Shown one piece after another: positions 1 to 8,429 of a stretch of DNA of 64,000 nt (positions within the stretch are counted from its first letter, which is position 1; every line of letters starts with the position of its first letter). The DNA comes from Microbacterium lushaniae (GTDB taxonomy: Bacteria > Actinomycetota > Actinomycetes > Actinomycetales > Microbacteriaceae), in NCBI RefSeq assembly GCF_008727775.1, contig NZ_CP044232.1, positions 2,914,001-2,978,000 of the forward strand, given 5' to 3'. The notes under the pieces are model-generated. The model saw only the letters and a program-made list of their open reading frames with translations. It made no database searches and was not told where the DNA came from. The translations under genes were made by a program, and so were the position numbers.

Positions 1-70
1 CCGGACCTTTGTCTACCTTTCAGGCATAAGTCCGCAAATGCTGAGACGGATCCGGTGAGGGGAGGGGGTC

Positions 71-1510
71 ATGACCACAGTGCTCCGGAACGCGCGGGTG
101 GGCGGCGGAGACGTCGCCGACGTGCTGGTCGAGGACGGGATCATCACGGAAATCGGTGCGGGCCTGCACCCCTCGGCAGAGGGGGTCGAGCTCGACGGCC
201 GCATCCTCCTCCCCGGCCTGTGGGACAACCATGTGCACTTCACGCAGTGGGCGATGGTGCAGCAGAGAGTCGATCTGTCGGGGGCGAGGTCCGCCGCAGA
301 GGCAGCCGCGCTCGTCACCACCGCTCTGGCCTGCAGCGCCGGATCTCCGCTGATCGGGTTCGGGTTCCGCGACGGACTGTGGCCGGATACTCCCACCCGC
401 ACCACGCTGGATGACGCGGCCGGTCGCCACCCTGTCGTGCTGGTCAGCGCCGACCTTCACACCGCCTGGCTGAACTCGGCTGCCCTCGAGCGGTACGGGC
501 ATGCAGATCACCCCACCGGTCTCCTGCAGGAGGAGCCGGCGTTCGAAGTCACCCGCCGCATCGGCACGGTTCCCGATGCCACCCTCGATGCATGGGCGGC
601 CGCTGCGGGCGTGGAGGCCGCGCGGCGGGGTGTCGTCGGTGTCGTCGACCTGGAGATGACATGGAATCTCGACCCCTGGGTCCGGCGCACCACGAACGGG
701 TTCAGATCACTGCGGGTGGAGTTCGGCGTCTACACGCGAGACCTCGAACGCGCCATCGGGATGGGCCTGCGCACCGGGACGGCGATCAACGATCTGGTCA
801 CCGTGGGCGGGTACAAAGTACTCACGGACGGTTCGCTCAACACCCGCACGGCTTTCTGCCACGACGAATACCCGGGTCTGGAGGGACAGGCCGATTCCCG
901 CGGACTGCTCGAAGCACCGCCTGAGCGACTCGTGCCGTTGATGCGGCGCGCGTGGGAGGCCGGGCTCGTCCCCGACGTGCACGCGATCGGCGACAGAGCC
1001 AACACGCTGGCGCTGGACGCCTTCGAGACCCTCGGGATCGGCGGACGCATCGAGCACGCCCAGCTCCTCGACGAGTCCGACTTCGGCCGCTTCGCGAAGC
1101 TCGGTGTCGTGGCCAGCGTGCAGCCCGAGCACGCCATGGACGATCGCGACGTGGCGGATCGGTACTGGGCAGGGAAGACCGCACGCTCCTTCGCGCTGAA
1201 GAGCCTGCTGGATGCCGGTGCTGAGCTGGCGCTCGGTTCTGACGCGCCCGTGGCGCCGCTGGATCCGTGGGTGACGATCGCGGCCGCCGTCGATCGTTCC
1301 CGCGACGGCCGCTCACCGTGGCATCCGGAGCAGGCGATCAGTGTGGAAGCGGCCCTGGCGGCGTCGACGCGCACGCGCGTCGAGGTCGGCCGGCCCGCCG
1401 ACCTGGTCGTCGTCGAACGCGATCCCTTCGCCTGCACCGCGGACGAGCTGCGGTCGATGCCGGTGGCCGCCACCATGCTCGGGGGCCGCTTCACCCATCG
1501 GACGCTGTGA
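71..1510 (+). CDS. Amidohydrolase family 3 (YtcJ-like) metal-dependent hydrolase
   Basis: 479 residues, the usual size for amidohydrolase family 3 enzymes, which hydrolyse C-N bonds in the cytoplasm using divalent metal. Seen in the sequence: an N-terminal beta-sandwich segment, the HxH metal motif DNHVHF (His54, His56), a mid-protein VHAIGD histidine segment, IEHAQ, and the late metal/acid motif LGSDAP. The ATG start is preceded by a very strong purine-rich Shine-Dalgarno stretch (GGGGAGGGGG). It converges on the Gfo/Idh-AKR gene with a 20-bp overlap of the two 3' ends. The substrate cannot be read from sequence; the sugar-oxidising neighbours make a catabolic role plausible. No promoter could be assigned in the 70 bases upstream. 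Confidence 0.88.
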   Translation: MTTVLRNARVGGGDVADVLVEDGIITEIGAGLHPSAEGVELDGRILLPGLWDNHVHFTQWAMVQQRVDLSGARSAAEAAALVTTALACSAGSPLIGFGFRDGLWPDTPTRTTLDDAAGRHPVVLVSADLHTAWLNSAALERYGHADHPTGLLQEEPAFEVTRRIGTVPDATLDAWAAAAGVEAARRGVVGVVDLEMTWNLDPWVRRTTNGFRSLRVEFGVYTRDLERAIGMGLRTGTAINDLVTVGGYKVLTDGSLNTRTAFCHDEYPGLEGQADSRGLLEAPPERLVPLMRRAWEAGLVPDVHAIGDRANTLALDAFETLGIGGRIEHAQLLDESDFGRFAKLGVVASVQPEHAMDDRDVADRYWAGKTARSFALKSLLDAGAELALGSDAPVAPLDPWVTIAAAVDRSRDGRSPWHPEQAISVEAALAASTRTRVEVGRPADLVVVERDPFACTADELRSMPVAATMLGGRFTHRTL

Positions 1511-3518
1511 CCTGCGCTGCGAGCCGGCGCGACGGCGCCTGCGCCTCGCGTATGTCGAGCCACGCGATCGCCGCGTCGTCCAGGTCGATGTCCAGCGCTG
1601 CCGTGGAGGTTCTCGTCTCGGCGAGCGTGCGCGGCCCGATGAGGGCGAACGTGGGGAACTTCTGCTTCAACACGTAGGCGAGGGCGACCGCGGTCGCGGT
1701 GACACCGAGGTTGTCGGCGAGTTCTCGCGCACGCCGGAGCCTTTCGAAGTTCTGCTCGCTGTAATAGGACTCCACCAGGATCGGATCGGACAGGTCTGCG
1801 GGGTTCGCGCGGCTGAAGAACCCCCGCGCGCCCGAAGCCCAGGCGAACAGCGGGATCTGAGCCTCCTCGAGCCACCGCTTGGACGCACGGTCGGTGACGT
1901 GCCGGCTGCCGGGGAACGGCAGCGCATGCGCTTCGGCGAGCCCGAAGTGGTTGCTCAGCGCCGTGAAGCCCTGCGTGCCGTTGGCCTGCGCGTACGCGTT
2001 GGCGGCGTCGAAGCGCTCCCGGCTCCAGTTCGATCCGCCGAAGGCGCGGATGGCCCCACTCCGGTGATAGCGGTCGAGGACGTCCACGAACTCCCCGACG
2101 GGGATCTCTTCGTTGTCGCGGTGCATGAAGTACAGGTCGATATGGTCCGTCTGCAGATCCTCGAGGGTCTCCAGCAGCTGGGACTCCAGATTCGCCGGAT
2201 CGCAGTAGGGCGTGTGTGCGCCCTTGCCGATCACGAACACCTCCTCACGCACGCCCCGGTTGGCCATCCACTGCCCGAACAGCTTCTGCTGCAGCCGATC
2301 TCCGTACTCGTAGGCGGTGTCGAACGCGTTTCCCCCGCGCTCGAAGAAGTCGTCGAACACGACGCTGGCGAACCCGAGGTCGCGTTGGTTGTCGCAGCCG
2401 AAGACCAGACGCGAGATCGGTTTGTCGACGTCGGCGATCGTGCCGTAGGTCATCGTGTGCGAGCCGCGGACGAGCGGCCGCCTGCTGACGGTCGGGATGA
2501 ACGCGTCGTCGCGTTCGAATGGATAGCGCACGCCCGCAGCCGCTCGCCACCGCGAGAGGAGCTGTGCCAACGCGATCGCGGTGTCCGCCGCATCCGGTGC
2601 GAACCCGGCCTCGGAGGCCGTGTGGACGGCATCCGCCTCCCGCGCGTACACGGCCGCGGGTTCGCACACCACGGTGCGGCGCCCCTCACCCGCACGCGCG
2701 ACGGTGAACACCGGCCGCTCGCGTGGGGGGATCGTCCACGGCTGGGGCACCTCGATGACACCCTCCGAACCCCAGATCCGCAACGGCGGTGCGTCGGCGA
2801 GCGACATGGCGCAGGTCAGGTGGGCGGTGATCCCGTCGGCGAAGGTGAGCGAGGCGGTCGACCACTGGTCGACGCCGGAGGGGTGGATGGACGCTCGGGC
2901 GGTCAACGTGAGCGGCTCGGGCCTGCGGCCGGTCGCTGCCACGATGGCCTGCGCCATCGAGGCGGGGTAACCGCCCACGTCGAGGATCCCTCCCCCGGCC
3001 ACCTCGGGGTCGAACAACCGTCCCGTGTGGCTGCCGGCCTGGAACAGATACCCGGCGTCGATGTGCTGCAGCTCGCCGATCTCCCCCTCTGCGACACGGC
3101 GCAGGACCTCTTCGGTCTGGGGGTGGTACCGATGCATGTACGCCTCGACGAGCACCACGCCCCCTCGCCGCGCAGCCTCGTGGACGGCCATCGCCTCGGC
3201 GAACGTGACGGTGAGCGGCTTCTCGCACAGGACGTGCTTGCCCGCCTCGGCGGCCCGCACGCTCCATACGGCGTGCTCGGTATGGACCGTCGAGATGTAC
3301 ACCGCGTCGATCTCCGGATCGGCGATCAGATCCTGATAAGACCCGTAGGCGCGGGTCTGCGCTGACCCGTGACGTGCAGCGAATGCCGCCGCTCGGGCGC
3401 CGTCGCGGCTGGCCACGGCGGCGAGCCGACCGGATGCGCTCAGCGGCAACTGCTCGGCGAAGCGTTCGGCGACCTCCCCCGGGCCGAGAATTCCCCACTT
3501 GAACACAGTCGCGCTCAT
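1491..3518 (-). CDS. Gfo/Idh/MocA oxidoreductase fused to aldo/keto reductase
   Basis: One 675-codon frame carries two complete oxidoreductases. Residues 1 to about 350 form a Gfo/Idh/MocA dehydrogenase: a Rossmann loop near GILGPGEVAE, the CEKP nucleotide/catalytic motif, and the GGYP region of the substrate domain. Residues from about 356 form an aldo/keto reductase in which the whole catalytic tetrad is visible: Asp and Tyr in FDTAYEYG, Lys in VIGKGAHT, His in YFMHRD. Met356 sits exactly at the start of the AKR domain, so internal initiation or a fused gene pair is conceivable. A good Shine-Dalgarno (GGAAGGGGG) precedes the ATG. It lies 30 bp after the isomerase/epimerase gene and is probably co-transcribed with it for sugar or polyol oxidation. 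Each half resembles its family strongly; the substrate is unknown. Confidence 0.88.
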   Translation of the reverse strand: MSATVFKWGILGPGEVAERFAEQLPLSASGRLAAVASRDGARAAAFAARHGSAQTRAYGSYQDLIADPEIDAVYISTVHTEHAVWSVRAAEAGKHVLCEKPLTVTFAEAMAVHEAARRGGVVLVEAYMHRYHPQTEEVLRRVAEGEIGELQHIDAGYLFQAGSHTGRLFDPEVAGGGILDVGGYPASMAQAIVAATGRRPEPLTLTARASIHPSGVDQWSTASLTFADGITAHLTCAMSLADAPPLRIWGSEGVIEVPQPWTIPPRERPVFTVARAGEGRRTVVCEPAAVYAREADAVHTASEAGFAPDAADTAIALAQLLSRWRAAAGVRYPFERDDAFIPTVSRRPLVRGSHTMTYGTIADVDKPISRLVFGCDNQRDLGFASVVFDDFFERGGNAFDTAYEYGDRLQQKLFGQWMANRGVREEVFVIGKGAHTPYCDPANLESQLLETLEDLQTDHIDLYFMHRDNEEIPVGEFVDVLDRYHRSGAIRAFGGSNWSRERFDAANAYAQANGTQGFTALSNHFGLAEAHALPFPGSRHVTDRASKRWLEEAQIPLFAWASGARGFFSRANPADLSDPILVESYYSEQNFERLRRARELADNLGVTATAVALAYVLKQKFPTFALIGPRTLAETRTSTAALDIDLDDAAIAWLDIREAQAPSRRLAAQVTASDG

Positions 3519-3548
3519 GGGAGTTCCCCCTTCCGAAATGGATGGCGA

Positions 3549-4427
3549 TCAGGCGCGGATTTCCAGCTCCGTGCCGTGCAGACGGCTGAACGCGTCCCGG
3601 CTGATGCGCGCGGATTCGAGGTCTTCGTTCGTGCTGAAGTCCTGCTCCAGCACCATGCAGCGGAAGGCGGGAAGGCCGTCCAGCGTCGTGATGATGTCCT
3701 GGATGGGGAGGATCCCCGTGCCGATCTCCACGAACGACAACGGGTTCTTCACCGCCAAGAAGCGTTCCAGCGTGATGTTTTCGCGTGGATCGACGATGCC
3801 GTCGAAGAGGTTCAGAGGCTCGGAGAACCCCCGCGGGAAGTCCTTCTGATGGGTGAGGATCACGCGGTCGGGGTACCGGTCGATCCACTCGAGCGGATCG
3901 TGGCCGCCGCGGTAGACCCAGAACGTGTCCATCTCGATCTTCACGAGCGCCGGATCGGTGTTCTGCAGGATCAGCTCGTATACGGGTGTGCCGTCGAACT
4001 CCTGGAACTCCTGGAAATGATTGTGGTAGTAGAACACCATCCCCCGCTGGGCGCACAGCTCGCCCACGCGGTTGAACGCGTCTGCGCGCCGCTTGACGTG
4101 GTCGACGTCGCCATACGGGTAGAACTCGATGTCGCATCCGATGCCGGGACTCCCGATGCCGGCATGGAAGTCGAGCGTCGGCCCGAGCTTGCCGACGTCG
4201 AGGGGGTTGATGTGGCTTCCGACGATCGAGAGCCCGTTGGCCTCGAGGACGGCGGCGAGGCGGTCGGCCGAGATCCCGAACCCGATCCCGGGATCGGTGT
4301 CCGCTTCGTGATTGGCACCTTCCACGCGGGTGAACCCGAGCTCGGCCAGGCGCGCGAGCGTTCCCTCCGCATCCACCGCCATCGCGTTCCGCACGGAGTA
4401 CAGCTGAATGCCGACGTCAACGCTCAT
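3549..4427 (-). CDS. Sugar phosphate isomerase/epimerase (TIM-barrel, AP endonuclease 2-like)
   Basis: 292 residues from the chosen start. The N-terminus (VGIQLYSVRNAM) and the beta-strand ends SHINP, YYHNHFQEF, VKIEMDTFWVYRGG and ILTHQKD are typical of xylose-isomerase-like TIM-barrel enzymes, with metal-binding Glu, Asp and His side chains. Such enzymes isomerise or epimerise sugars or inositol derivatives in the cytoplasm. The frame opens at 4496, but GGAAAGG just upstream of the tandem ATG ATG (4430 and 4427) argues for a start here; 4427 gives the better spacing. It is the first gene of a two-gene unit with the Gfo/Idh-AKR fusion and is divergent from a ROK regulator, which probably controls it. 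Substrate unknown. Confidence 0.85.
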   Translation of the reverse strand: MSVDVGIQLYSVRNAMAVDAEGTLARLAELGFTRVEGANHEADTDPGIGFGISADRLAAVLEANGLSIVGSHINPLDVGKLGPTLDFHAGIGSPGIGCDIEFYPYGDVDHVKRRADAFNRVGELCAQRGMVFYYHNHFQEFQEFDGTPVYELILQNTDPALVKIEMDTFWVYRGGHDPLEWIDRYPDRVILTHQKDFPRGFSEPLNLFDGIVDPRENITLERFLAVKNPLSFVEIGTGILPIQDIITTLDGLPAFRCMVLEQDFSTNEDLESARISRDAFSRLHGTELEIRA

Positions 4428-4478
4428 CATTGCCTTTCCGCACTCACGGGCGACGCGCCCCACGTGAATGCTGGCATC

Positions 4479-4503
4479 CTTTTGCCTCTTGGACAAGCAA
4501 AAG
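4479..4503. promoter_or_regulatory. Probable ROK-family operator (25-bp interrupted palindrome)
   Basis: A perfect inverted repeat CTTTTGC-N11-GCAAAAG, AT-rich in a GC-rich genome, lies between the divergent isomerase/epimerase and ROK genes. It covers a possible minus-strand -35 (TTGTCC, 4491-4496) that sits 17 bp from a weak -10 (CAGCAT, 4468-4473). It is 52 bp from the epimerase start and about 80 bp from the ROK start, so repression of the catabolic pair is the likelier role. Binding by the ROK protein is inferred. Confidence 0.55.
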
Positions 4504-4570
4504 TTCTACACTTCGCGGATCCTGAGGACAATGGTGCGCACGATTGCCGGGTCGAGGGGCGGCCGGTGCG

Positions 4571-4576
4571 TAAACT
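4571..4576 (+). promoter_or_regulatory. -10 element of a leaderless promoter for the ROK gene
   Basis: TAAACT ends six bases before the ATG at 4583, and there is no Shine-Dalgarno. The arrangement matches the leaderless pattern seen at many other genes in this window. Confidence 0.5.
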
Positions 4577-4582
4577 CCCGAC

Positions 4583-5812
4583 ATGAGCCAACCTCAGGAC
4601 GCGCTCGGTCTCGACGCCGGCGCAGTGGACCTGCTCAAGCTGCTGGCCGATCGCACCCCCCGGACGCGGGCCGAGATCGCTCAGCTCACGGGCGCATCGC
4701 GTTCGACGGTCTTCAACCGGATCAACGCTCTGCGCAGAGCCGGACTCGTCGTGGGAGTCGGCGAGGGATCATCGACCGGCGGTCGCCCGTCCACGAGGTT
4801 CGCCCTCAACGACCGGGCACGCACGGTGGGCGCCATGCAGATCGGGCGCCGGCACTGCACGGTGGCCGTCGCCGACCTCGGCAGCGGAATCCTGGCTCGC
4901 GAGCGTTTCGACATCCGGCTCAGTGACGGGCCGGAAATCGTGCTGGACCGGGCGTCGGAGGAGCTCGAACGGCTCATTCGAGAGCTGCCCGCCGAGTACG
5001 GGCCCGTCTCGGTCATCACGGTCGGCGTCTCGAGCCCGATCGATCCCACGACCGGGCTGATCTTCAACGTGAGCCCCATGCCGAACTGGTCCTCCTTCGC
5101 GCTCGAGCCGTGGCTGCGAGCGCGATTCGCCGTCGACATCCTCATCGACAACGACGCGACCCTGATGGCGATCGGCGAGCACGCCGCGCACTACCCCTCG
5201 GCCGAAGACCTCGTGTTCGTCACGGTCTCCAACGGGATCGGCGTCGGGCTCATCCTCCGAGGCTCCGCCTATTCCGGAGCTCACGGCCTGGCCGGCGATA
5301 TCGGCCACCTCCCGGTGCGTCGCCCCGATGCCGACGTTCCGTGCAACTGCGGCAACACCGGATGCCTCGTCGCCGTCGCGAGCTCGGATGCGATCTTCAG
5401 CGAGCTCCGCTCGCGGGGGGTGCAGGTGGAGAACGCTCAGGATCTGTTCGCCCTCGTCCGCGATGGTGACGTCACGACGGCGCATGTGCTCCGCCGTGCC
5501 GGACGCGACCTCGGCGATGTCCTCACCTCGTGCGTGACCCTGCTCAACCCCTCGGTGCTCGTGGTCGGAGGATTCCTCGCATTCGCCGGCGATCATCTGA
5601 TGGCAGGAATCCGGGAGGTGCTCTTCGCCCGCTCCATCCCCCACATCACTGACAGTCTGACGATCGCCAAGACGCAGACCGAGCGCGAGGCGAGCATCAC
5701 GGGCGCGGCCATCCACGGAGCCCTGTGGACCCTGCGTCAGGAGAACATCACGCGGTTGCTGGCCACGGCGCCCGTCGTCGCCGCTCGGGAGGCTCTCACC
5801 GCCGTGCGCTGA
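4583..5812 (+). CDS. ROK family transcriptional regulator
   Basis: 409 residues. Residues about 10-70 form a winged helix-turn-helix (RAEIAQLTGASRSTVFNRI), followed by a sugar-kinase-like ROK domain. Seen: the sugar-binding region GLAGDIGHLPV and the zinc site CNCGNTGC (Cys254, Cys256, Cys261) that defines ROK repressors, then the VVGGFL phosphate loop near the C-terminus. Members of this family are sugar-responsive repressors. The position, divergent from a sugar isomerase/epimerase and oxidoreductase pair, suggests local control through the palindrome at 4479-4503. The start lacks a Shine-Dalgarno and lies six bases after TAAACT, so the mRNA is probably leaderless. The effector sugar is not known. 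Confidence 0.9.
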   Translation: MSQPQDALGLDAGAVDLLKLLADRTPRTRAEIAQLTGASRSTVFNRINALRRAGLVVGVGEGSSTGGRPSTRFALNDRARTVGAMQIGRRHCTVAVADLGSGILARERFDIRLSDGPEIVLDRASEELERLIRELPAEYGPVSVITVGVSSPIDPTTGLIFNVSPMPNWSSFALEPWLRARFAVDILIDNDATLMAIGEHAAHYPSAEDLVFVTVSNGIGVGLILRGSAYSGAHGLAGDIGHLPVRRPDADVPCNCGNTGCLVAVASSDAIFSELRSRGVQVENAQDLFALVRDGDVTTAHVLRRAGRDLGDVLTSCVTLLNPSVLVVGGFLAFAGDHLMAGIREVLFARSIPHITDSLTIAKTQTEREASITGAAIHGALWTLRQENITRLLATAPVVAAREALTAVR

Positions 5813-5895
5813 GGTCCGTCAGCCCGCGGTGGATGTCCGGGCACCCGCGTCGCGGGCCAGGATGCCGCCGGCGTCCACCCCCGGCCGCGCCACGG

Positions 5896-6030
5896 TCAGT
5901 CGTCGCCGGAGCTTCCCGCCTCCTCGTCCGGCTCCGCCTGCTGCGGCGCCGTCGGCGGCTCGACGATCTGCTGCTCCGCCACGACGTCGTCGTGCCGGTC
6001 GTCGGGTGCGCTCTTCTCCGTGTTCGCCAT
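5896..6030 (-). CDS. Small acidic hypothetical protein (44 aa)
   Basis: Translation of the minus strand gives a clean 44-residue protein beginning MANTEKSAPDD and ending EAGSSGDD. It is rich in Asp, Glu, Gln and Pro, with no membrane segment or cysteine. Support: an ATG with CGAGGG immediately upstream, a TACCCT hexamer seven bases before the start that fits the local leaderless pattern, codon choice like its neighbours, and no other gene in this 336-base gap. The remaining gap on both sides shows no other feature I can support. It is probably an intrinsically disordered cytoplasmic protein; function unknown. Confidence 0.55.
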   Translation of the reverse strand: MANTEKSAPDDRHDDVVAEQQIVEPPTAPQQAEPDEEAGSSGDD

Positions 6031-6148
6031 GCCCTCGAGGGTACGGAGACAACGGCTCCGGATGCGGGGGCTTGACGTGCGGGTGAAGCCCCGTGGAAAT
6101 CAGCGCACGCCACGGATGCCAAGATGAATCAGTGAGCGGAGCGAGGGC

Positions 6149-7339
6149 ATGAAGCGCCCCACCTCGCTCACCCCAGGCCTGCTGGCGGTGCTCGGCTTCC
6201 TCTCCGCCGTGGGTCCGCTGGCGACGGACATGTACCTGGCGTCGTTCACCGACATGACCGCCGACCTGCGCACCGACGCCCCATCCGTGCAGCTGACGCT
6301 GACGGCGTTCCTGGCGGGCATGGGTGTCGGGCAGCTCGTCCTGGGTCCGCTCTCCGATCGCTGGGGGCGCCGCCCCGTTCTGCTGACGGCGGTGTCGCTG
6401 TTCACTGCGGCGAGTGTGGCGATGGTGTTCACGCCGTCGATCGGGGCGCTCATCGGCCTGCGCCTCCTGCAGGGATTCGCGGGGGCGGGAAGCGTCGTGA
6501 TCGCCCGGGCGATCGCCGCCGACCTCAGCACGGGGGCCACGGCCGTGCGCGCCCTGAGCCTCATCGCGACCGTCGGCGCCCTGGGGCCGGTCGTGGCTCC
6601 GCCCATCGGCGGCCTCATCGCCCCGCTCGCGGGGTGGCGGGGCGTGCTCGCGGCGCTCGCGATGGCTGCCGTGCTGATGCTGACGCTCGCCGCCGTCATG
6701 GTGCCGGAGTCGCTGCCGCGTGCGAACCGCCACCCCGGCACGGTGCTCTCGGTGTTCCGCCGGTTCGGAGAACTCGCGCGCGACGGGTCCTTCGCCGCGT
6801 ACGTGCTCGTCTTCGCCCTCGCGTTCACGGGCATGATGGCCTACATCTCGGCCTCGCCCTTCGTCGGTCAGGTCGTGCTCGGGCTCACGCCGCTGCTGTA
6901 CTCGCTGTCGTTCGCCGCGGGCGGGGTCGCCCTCGTCTGCGCGAACCTCGTCAATGCGCGCGTGGCGCCGCGGCTGGGACCCGAGCGGATGCTGCTGGTC
7001 GGCGTCGGCGCGACGCTGACTGCGGGCGCGGCGATGACCGTGCTGGCGCTCACCGGCGTGCTCTCGGCCGCCTTGTTCATCTCCTACGCCTTCGTGATCA
7101 CCGGAGGCGCCGGCCTCATCCTGTCCAACGCCAGTGCGTTGGCCCTCGCACGCACCGGCCCGACCTCCCGCGGCGCCGGGGCGGCCCTGCTGGGGGCGAC
7201 GCAGTTCGCCCTGGGCGGGTCGATCTCGCCCATCGTCGGGTTGTGGGGCGACGGCACCGCCGTGCCGATGGCGGTGGTGGGAACGTGCACGGCCGCCGCC
7301 GCGCTCATCTGCGCGCTGGTCGCGCGGTCACGGCGCTGA
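6149..7339 (+). CDS. Bcr/CflA-type MFS multidrug exporter
   Basis: 396 residues with about 12 hydrophobic segments. The N-terminal pattern LATDMYLASF and the loop 2-3 motif GPLSDRWGRRPVLL are hallmarks of the Bcr/CflA subgroup of the major facilitator superfamily, proton-driven exporters of drugs such as bicyclomycin and of small metabolites. A basic C-terminus (ARSRR) ends in the cytoplasm. GAGCGAGGGC precedes the ATG as a modest ribosome site. It stands alone, facing the hydrolase gene tail-to-tail with a 43-bp gap. No dedicated regulator is adjacent, so the substrate is not predictable. Confidence 0.87.
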   Translation: MKRPTSLTPGLLAVLGFLSAVGPLATDMYLASFTDMTADLRTDAPSVQLTLTAFLAGMGVGQLVLGPLSDRWGRRPVLLTAVSLFTAASVAMVFTPSIGALIGLRLLQGFAGAGSVVIARAIAADLSTGATAVRALSLIATVGALGPVVAPPIGGLIAPLAGWRGVLAALAMAAVLMLTLAAVMVPESLPRANRHPGTVLSVFRRFGELARDGSFAAYVLVFALAFTGMMAYISASPFVGQVVLGLTPLLYSLSFAAGGVALVCANLVNARVAPRLGPERMLLVGVGATLTAGAAMTVLALTGVLSAALFISYAFVITGGAGLILSNASALALARTGPTSRGAGAALLGATQFALGGSISPIVGLWGDGTAVPMAVVGTCTAAAALICALVARSRR

Positions 7340-7382
7340 CGGACGGGTGCCGCATCCGCCTCACGGGGATGACGCCTTGATA

Positions 7383-8351
7383 TCAGCGCAGCCAGCGGAT
7401 CCACCGGTCCAACGTCGCGAATGCGGCCGCCCGCGGTTCGGGCCGGGAGCGGAACACGTCGTGGATCGCGCCCTCGATGCGAGCGATCGTCACGAGTTCG
7501 CCGATGCGCGTGGCGGCACGGGCGATGTCGTCGACGAACAGCACGGAGTCGGTGGAGGTCATGTCCTCACTCCAGCGGATCGGTGGGATCGAGCGCGCCG
7601 AGAGCATCACGAGCGCGGGGCATCCGACATCCACCCCCTCCGCGATCTGACCGTGCCCCGCCACGACGGCGGCCAGCCAGCGCGGATGCGTCGGGAACCC
7701 CTGTTCGGGTCGCCAGTCGCCCACGCCCGCCGGGAGGACACCGATCTGCCGCTGCGCGCGCGTGTAGAACCCGAGATCAAGGACGGGCTGGGCGCCCAGT
7801 GGATCGATGCGTGCGCGGGCGTTGATGAGCGGCGTCAGCGCCTGGCGCCCGATCGGGCCCAGCTGCAGCTCGAGCCACGGGCTGTTCAGCACGAGAGCGG
7901 CCGCGCGGCCCCGGTGCCGGGCGGCCCACAGGGTCAGCGTGAGGCCGCCGGTGGAGTGCCCCAGCAGCACGAGCCGGCGCGGACCGCGCGCATCCACGTC
8001 CATCGCGGCAAGGGCCGCGGCGATGTCGAGGTCGTAGTCGTCGAGGGAGCGCACGTCGCCGGGGCGCTGCCCGGGCAGCAGGCTCCGGCCGTACCGTCGC
8101 AGGTCGAGCGCGAAGAAGCGGGCACCGCGTTCGGTCCAGAACTCCGCCAGTTCGGTCTGGAAGAAGTAGTCCGACCAGCCGTGCACGTACAGCACGTCCA
8201 CGTCGCGGAAGGAGCCGACCGTCCGCAGCAAGACGGAGGGGATGCTCCGCACGAGCGTCGCGACGATCTGTTCGCCGTCCTCGTCACCGAGCTCGAGCGT
8301 CAGCTGTTCGAACCCCGGCCCGAGGATGTCGGGGCGCCACTGCGCACTCAT
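7383..8351 (-). CDS. Alpha/beta hydrolase (S33/lysophospholipase-like)
   Basis: 322 residues. Seen: VLYVHGWSDYF (oxyanion strand), the nucleophile elbow LLGHSTGGLT, a late acidic segment FVDD, and the catalytic-histidine candidate IEGAIHDVF near the C-terminus. This pattern fits the serine aminopeptidase S33/lysophospholipase-like hydrolases; there is no signal peptide, so it is cytoplasmic. The ATG lies six bases after TAGGGT (8358-8363), so the message may be leaderless, although GGAAGG is also present just upstream. It lies upstream of fprA on the same strand with a 78-bp gap. Esterase or lipase activity is inferred; substrate unknown. Confidence 0.83.
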   Translation of the reverse strand: MSAQWRPDILGPGFEQLTLELGDEDGEQIVATLVRSIPSVLLRTVGSFRDVDVLYVHGWSDYFFQTELAEFWTERGARFFALDLRRYGRSLLPGQRPGDVRSLDDYDLDIAAALAAMDVDARGPRRLVLLGHSTGGLTLTLWAARHRGRAAALVLNSPWLELQLGPIGRQALTPLINARARIDPLGAQPVLDLGFYTRAQRQIGVLPAGVGDWRPEQGFPTHPRWLAAVVAGHGQIAEGVDVGCPALVMLSARSIPPIRWSEDMTSTDSVLFVDDIARAATRIGELVTIARIEGAIHDVFRSRPEPRAAAFATLDRWIRWLR

Positions 8352-8357
8352 CCTTCC

Positions 8358-8363
8358 ACCCTA
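8358..8363 (-). promoter_or_regulatory. -10 element, likely leaderless promoter of the hydrolase gene
   Basis: TAGGGT on the minus strand, six bases from the ATG at 8351. It is part of the recurrent TANNNT-N6-start arrangement. Confidence 0.45.
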
Positions 8364-8429
8364 GGGGCGGACCGATCCGCGCCCCCAGGGCCGCCGTCCA
8401 GCGCGCGGATCGAGGGGATGTGCTGCGGG

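Noticed and set aside
1..70. Promoter for the amidohydrolase gene in the first 70 bases
   Set aside because: I could not find a -35/-10 pair with proper spacing; only the strong Shine-Dalgarno is convincing.
1341..3365. 674-codon plus-strand frame opposite the Gfo/Idh-AKR gene
   Set aside because: Antisense shadow with no domain; the opposite strand carries two complete catalytic sites.
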